A stretch of DNA of 64,000 nt. Origin: CAG-791 sp045130475 (GTDB lineage: Bacteria; Bacillota; Clostridia; Lachnospirales; Lachnospiraceae). The position numbers and the translations under genes are program-made. Under the pieces are notes generated by a model. It was not told the origin of the DNA. It did not search any database and was given only the letters and a program-made list of their open reading frames with translations. The stretch lies in contig JBGUPU010000022.1 of assembly GCA_045130475.1 (NCBI GenBank), positions 1-64,000 on the forward strand, read 5' to 3'. Of the stretch, positions 60,702 through 64,000 are shown piece by piece (the stretch's first letter is position 1; each line of letters starts with the position of its first letter).

Positions 60702-62150
60702 ATGCTGAAAAAAATGATTAATCGCTACAGATCGATCCCGGTAGCAGCAAAAGCTTCCCTGTGGTTCATTTTCTGCAGCGTCCTTCAGAAATGCGTGTCG
60801 ATGATCACGACGCCCATTTTCACAAGGCTGATGAGCACCACGCAGTACGGCCAGTTTCAGGTCTACAATTCGTGGCTCCAGATCTTTACAATTATCGTCA
60901 CTCTGCGTCTGAACTATGCCGTGTTCAACAAAGGGATGAGCAAATACAGGAATGATCGGGACGGGTATACCTCCACAATGCAGACCATCACTTTTGTGCT
61001 GGCCTTTGTGATGCTTCTGGTATATCTGGTCTTCCGCAGGCAGATCAACAGCATTACGGAGCTCCCGACTTTTGTCATGGTCGCGATTTTCCTGGAGCTT
61101 CTCTTTACACCTGCCATTGATTTCTGGACGATCCGCAAGCGCTACGAATACATCTATAAACCGGTGGTGTTCCGCACGCTGCTGATGGCATTTCTGAATG
61201 CCGGTCTGGGCGTGGCAGCCGTGATGCTCACGGAGGAAAAGGGCTATGCCCGCATAATGTCCTGCGTTCTGGTGAATATGTGTTTCGGCGTGAGTCTTTT
61301 CATCTACAACCGCAGGAAGGGAAGGATCTGGTTTAAAAAAGAGTACGCGAAATTCGCCATCCTCTTTAATATTCCGCTGCTTCTGCACTACATCTCCCAA
61401 TATATCCTGGACCAGTTCGACAGGATCATGATCCAGAAGATGGTAAGCATTGCAGCGGCCGGCCTTTACGGTGTCGCCTATAACGCCGCCATGGTCATGA
61501 AAATAGTGACCCAGAGTGTCAACAACGCGCTGATCCCCTGGCAGTATGAGAAGCTGGGAAGAAAGGAATTCAAAGAACTCGATGATGTACTCTTTTTGAT
61601 CTTCATCGGTGTGTCTGTGTGCGCCTTTATGTTCTCCTCTTTTGCCCCCGAGATCATGCGCATTATGGCACCCGCCAAATATTACGAGGCAGTCTATGTC
61701 ATCCCGCCGGTAGCGGTCGGCCTGGTATTTTCTTTTATGTATACGGCTTTCGCCAATGTCGAGTTTTTCTTTGACCAGAACAGATTCACTATGTATATCT
61801 CGATGGCCGGCGCTCTCCTGAACATCGTCCTCAATTATTTCGGGATCAAGTGGTTCGGGTTCATAGCCGCCGCCTACACGACGCTGTTCTGCTATATCGT
61901 GTTCGCGCTTTGCCATTACATTTACATGACAGCCAGCGTCAAAAAGGCCATTGGCGTAGATCATGTGTTCCAGTCCGGACGTCTTGTGGTTCTCTCCGTG
62001 ATCATCGTGGCAGTGACGATCTTCATGATCTTCTTCTACGATCAGGCTCTGATCCGCTACGGGATCAACCTGATGATCCTGCTCGCGGTATGGCTCAAGA
62101 GAGACCTCATCCGCGACATGTACAGAAAGATCCGCAGGAAAAAATCCTGA
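60702..62150 (+). CDS. Polysaccharide flippase (Wzx/MATE-type)
   Basis: A 482-residue membrane protein with about 12-14 helices, of the oligosaccharide flippase family that turns lipid-linked units to the outer face. The start SLWFIFCSVLQKCVSMITTPIFTRLMSTTQYGQFQVYNSW is characteristic, and HYISQYILDQFDRIMIQKMVSIAAAGLYGVAY lies in the middle. The ribosome-binding site before the ATG at 60702 is weak (GAGGT, 13 bases off), and the second in-frame ATG is four codons on. It is the only flippase in the window, so it probably handles the unit built by the four glycosyltransferases. Confidence 0.9.
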   Translation: MLKKMINRYRSIPVAAKASLWFIFCSVLQKCVSMITTPIFTRLMSTTQYGQFQVYNSWLQIFTIIVTLRLNYAVFNKGMSKYRNDRDGYTSTMQTITFVLAFVMLLVYLVFRRQINSITELPTFVMVAIFLELLFTPAIDFWTIRKRYEYIYKPVVFRTLLMAFLNAGLGVAAVMLTEEKGYARIMSCVLVNMCFGVSLFIYNRRKGRIWFKKEYAKFAILFNIPLLLHYISQYILDQFDRIMIQKMVSIAAAGLYGVAYNAAMVMKIVTQSVNNALIPWQYEKLGRKEFKELDDVLFLIFIGVSVCAFMFSSFAPEIMRIMAPAKYYEAVYVIPPVAVGLVFSFMYTAFANVEFFFDQNRFTMYISMAGALLNIVLNYFGIKWFGFIAAAYTTLFCYIVFALCHYIYMTASVKKAIGVDHVFQSGRLVVLSVIIVAVTIFMIFFYDQALIRYGINLMILLAVWLKRDLIRDMYRKIRRKKS

Positions 62151-62199
62151 TCGCTGACAGAAACAGTCCGTTTGTAGACTTTGCACAGGAAGAGAAAAA

Positions 62200-63354
62200 A
62201 TGATCGGAATACTCACTTTTCATAAATCTGTGAACTACGGCTCTGTGCTGCAGGCCTGGGCTCTTCAGAGGATGTTCGACCTCAAGGGCTTCGAGTCGGA
62301 ATTCATCGACTACCAGCCTGAGAGATACGGGAGACTCTATAATGTCTTCCTCAGGCCGGACAGCGTGCGCGCCCTGGCGATCAATATGAACCGTCTGCCC
62401 GTCAGTTCGATCCTGGCGAGACAGAACAAGAGCTTTGCCCGCTTCCGGCAGGAAAACCTCCGGATGAGCCGGGAGACCTACCGGGCTGACAATCAGGAAG
62501 AGATTGCCGGCAGGAACTATGAAGCAGTGGTCTGCGGCAGCGACCAGATCTGGAATACGAAGGCAAAGGATGCAGATTCCGTCTATTATCTGCCTTTTCC
62601 GATCCCCGGCAGAAAAGCCGCCTATGCTGTGAGCCTCAATATCGGCTCCTTTAAAGAGTTAGAAAACAGAGAACGCTACAGAGAATGGATCAGCGACTTT
62701 GATTACCTGTCCTGCCGCGAACAAGACGGCGTGGACAAACTTCGAGGCCTGCTGGGAGAAGAGCGCAGGATCGACCTGGCCCTGGATCCCACTCTGCTGC
62801 ACAACAAGGTGGAGTTCGCCCGGATCACCTCTCCCAGGCTGATCCGCGGAAAATACATCTTTGTCTATTATGTCTGGTTCAACGATTCCATTGTCAAGGC
62901 TGCCCGCAGGATAGGGAAAAAGACGGGTCTTCCCGTATACACGATCGAGATGGCCAAGGGAAGCCGCGCCTATCTGCGCCTGATCAAAAACGGCATTCAC
63001 CCGGTCACACGCCATCTGGCGCCGGGCGATTACCTGAGCCTGATCAAGAACGCGGCTTATGTCGTGACCGATTCTTTCCACGGCACAGCCTTTTCCCTTG
63101 TCTTTGAGAAACAATTTGTCTGTATCAACGATAAAGCGGGAGAGGGTGATTACAAAAATGATGTCCGTATCACCGGGATCCTGGGACGGCTGGGGCTGCA
63201 GGACCGCTTCATCACCAGCGAGGAGGCGGACAGTTTCGACCTGGACGCTCCGATCAACTATCGAAGAGTCACAAAAAAGCGCCTTCAGCTGGCGGAGGAA
63301 TCCTTCGGAAGACTGGCGGAAGCGCTGACCTCAGAGAATACTTTCGTTCAATAA
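62200..63354 (+). CDS. Polysaccharide pyruvyl transferase family protein
   Basis: A 384-residue pyruvyl-transferase family protein, the third such domain in the locus. It opens MIGILTFHKSVNYGSVLQAWALQRMFDLKGFESEFIDYQPERYG and has VVCGSDQIWNTKAKD, LALDPTLL and YVVTDSFHGTAFSLVFEKQFVCI (about 287-309), where the SFHG motif is intact, unlike the SYHC form at 49911. AGGAAGAG precedes the ATG. A GT2 gene follows 13 bases later, suggesting co-translation. Confidence 0.88.
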   Translation: MIGILTFHKSVNYGSVLQAWALQRMFDLKGFESEFIDYQPERYGRLYNVFLRPDSVRALAINMNRLPVSSILARQNKSFARFRQENLRMSRETYRADNQEEIAGRNYEAVVCGSDQIWNTKAKDADSVYYLPFPIPGRKAAYAVSLNIGSFKELENRERYREWISDFDYLSCREQDGVDKLRGLLGEERRIDLALDPTLLHNKVEFARITSPRLIRGKYIFVYYVWFNDSIVKAARRIGKKTGLPVYTIEMAKGSRAYLRLIKNGIHPVTRHLAPGDYLSLIKNAAYVVTDSFHGTAFSLVFEKQFVCINDKAGEGDYKNDVRITGILGRLGLQDRFITSEEADSFDLDAPINYRRVTKKRLQLAEESFGRLAEALTSENTFVQ

Positions 63355-63367
63355 AGGAGAGACTGTC

Positions 63368-64000
63368 GTGAAATCCGGCGATACAGAAATGATTTCCGTG
63401 ATAATGCCCGTATACAATGCGGAGAGGACAGTGGAGAGGACGATCCGAAGTATTCTGGGACAGACTTTTCAGGATTTTGAATTGATCATAGTAGATGACG
63501 GCTCTGCTGACAGGACGGCAGAAATCTGCACGAAGACCGGCTCGGACAGGATCGTTTACTGCCGACAGGAGAATGCAGGGCCGGCAGCGGCGAGAAATCT
63601 CGGTCTTGCAAAGGCACGCGGTACCCTGATATGCTTTATTGACGCAGATGATACAGTAGAGAGGGATTATCTGCAGGTCCTCGCCCGCTGCATTGAAGGA
63701 GCGGATCTGGCAGTCTGCGGATTCAGCACACTGACCGCTGATCCGTCCGCCTGCAGTTTGGAGAGGGCAGAGGACAATGCACTTTTACCAGGGGATGCTC
63801 CGGCGGAAAATCCTGCCGCGGCTGCAGCCTGCGCGGAGGACCTGATCTGTGAAAGCAGCGTCTCTGCCATGAAGCTTGCCCTGAAGGACGATCTTGTCGG
63901 CGGCTTTCTCTGGAACAAGATTTTCAGGCGGAGCCTGATCGAGAAGAACAGGATCCGGTTTGATCAAAAGCTCTTTGTGGGGGAAGACCTGCTCTTCGTG
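63368..64000 (+). CDS. GT2-family glycosyltransferase, N-terminal part
   Basis: The gene runs off the window: 211 codons are visible with no stop. It starts with GTG, preceded by AAAGGAGAG at a good distance. ISVIMPVYNAERTVERTIRSI opens the fold, then DFELIIVDDGSADRTAEIC, NAGPAAARNLGLAKARGT and ICFIDADDTVERDYL carry the DxD-type motif. Residues GGFLWNKIFRRSLIEKNRIRF match the acceptor-side motif of the GT2 enzyme at 56115. Shows that the polysaccharide locus continues beyond this window. Confidence 0.9.
   Translation, partial: MKSGDTEMISVIMPVYNAERTVERTIRSILGQTFQDFELIIVDDGSADRTAEICTKTGSDRIVYCRQENAGPAAARNLGLAKARGTLICFIDADDTVERDYLQVLARCIEGADLAVCGFSTLTADPSACSLERAEDNALLPGDAPAENPAAAAACAEDLICESSVSAMKLALKDDLVGGFLWNKIFRRSLIEKNRIRFDQKLFVGEDLLFV

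Noticed and set aside
60657..62216. - strand frame of 519 codons across the flippase gene
   Set aside because: Asp/His/Glu-rich composition is the reverse complement of helix-rich coding sequence; the + strand flippase is clear.
1..64000. tRNA, rRNA or CRISPR loci
   Set aside because: Reading both strands gave no cloverleaf with a typical GTTCGA T-arm and acceptor pairing, no rRNA core sequence, and no regular repeat-spacer array.

Overview
The window reads as chromosomal DNA of an anaerobic, Gram-positive Clostridia of Lachnospiraceae type. The evidence is an infC-rpmI-rplT block behind an L20-type leader, a class B sortase, many lipobox lipoproteins, AGGAGG ribosome-binding sites, a potABCD operon led by a cupin regulator, a Y-family polymerase paired with a YolD-like protein, and a DUF3798 ABC operon. 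Base composition looks moderately GC-rich. Nearly all genes are on the + strand; only three convincing genes are on the - strand. I saw no rRNA, tRNA, CRISPR array, transposase or phage gene.

Layout. 1-2083: the end of purB, then purA. 2130-2428: a long imperfect inverted repeat with inner hairpins and a duplicated arm, containing no gene. 2551-4810: a small membrane protein, then infC, rpmI and rplT. 5008-8331: ROK glucokinase and an MMPL/RND exporter. 8763-12056: lactate permease and an FAD-linked D-lactate/glycolate dehydrogenase, probably a lactate-use operon. 12398-18155: an orphan sugar-binding lipoprotein, glycogen branching enzyme, sortase B, a thioesterase and a CobW-like GTPase that lacks the usual metal motif. 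18230-24189: an acidic repeat-rich membrane protein, a DUF362 protein, a CapA-like lipoprotein and a Y-family polymerase with a YolD-like partner. 24595-30483: an ABC importer operon (DUF3798 binding protein, ATPase, two permeases, a small membrane protein). 30753-32272: cyclophilin lipoprotein and an unknown lipoprotein. 32632-38091: cupin regulator and potABCD. 38360-44767: a PurF-like protein without the glutaminase cysteine, an ArsB/NhaD-type permease, an orphan binding protein and a two-component system.

45020-64000 (cut by the window end) is an exopolysaccharide or capsule locus. It begins with a small HTH regulator and a PaaK-like adenylate-forming enzyme, then PAP2 phosphatase and rhomboid protease. 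After these come a GT4 and three GT2 glycosyltransferases, a DUF4422 protein, two polymerase-like membrane proteins, one flippase, three pyruvyl-transferase domains and two ferredoxin-FrhB modules. One protein fuses a pyruvyl-transferase domain to a ferredoxin-FrhB module.

The best candidates for something undescribed are: the 250-nt inverted-repeat element after purA; a repeat with conserved flanks and a changing stem at 33185-33411, with a diverged copy at 48511-48578; the pyruvyl-transferase/FrhB fusion; the PurF and CobW paralogues that have lost signature residues; and the pentapeptide/acidic-tail membrane protein. Functions are inferred from recognisable family motifs only; no database search was possible.
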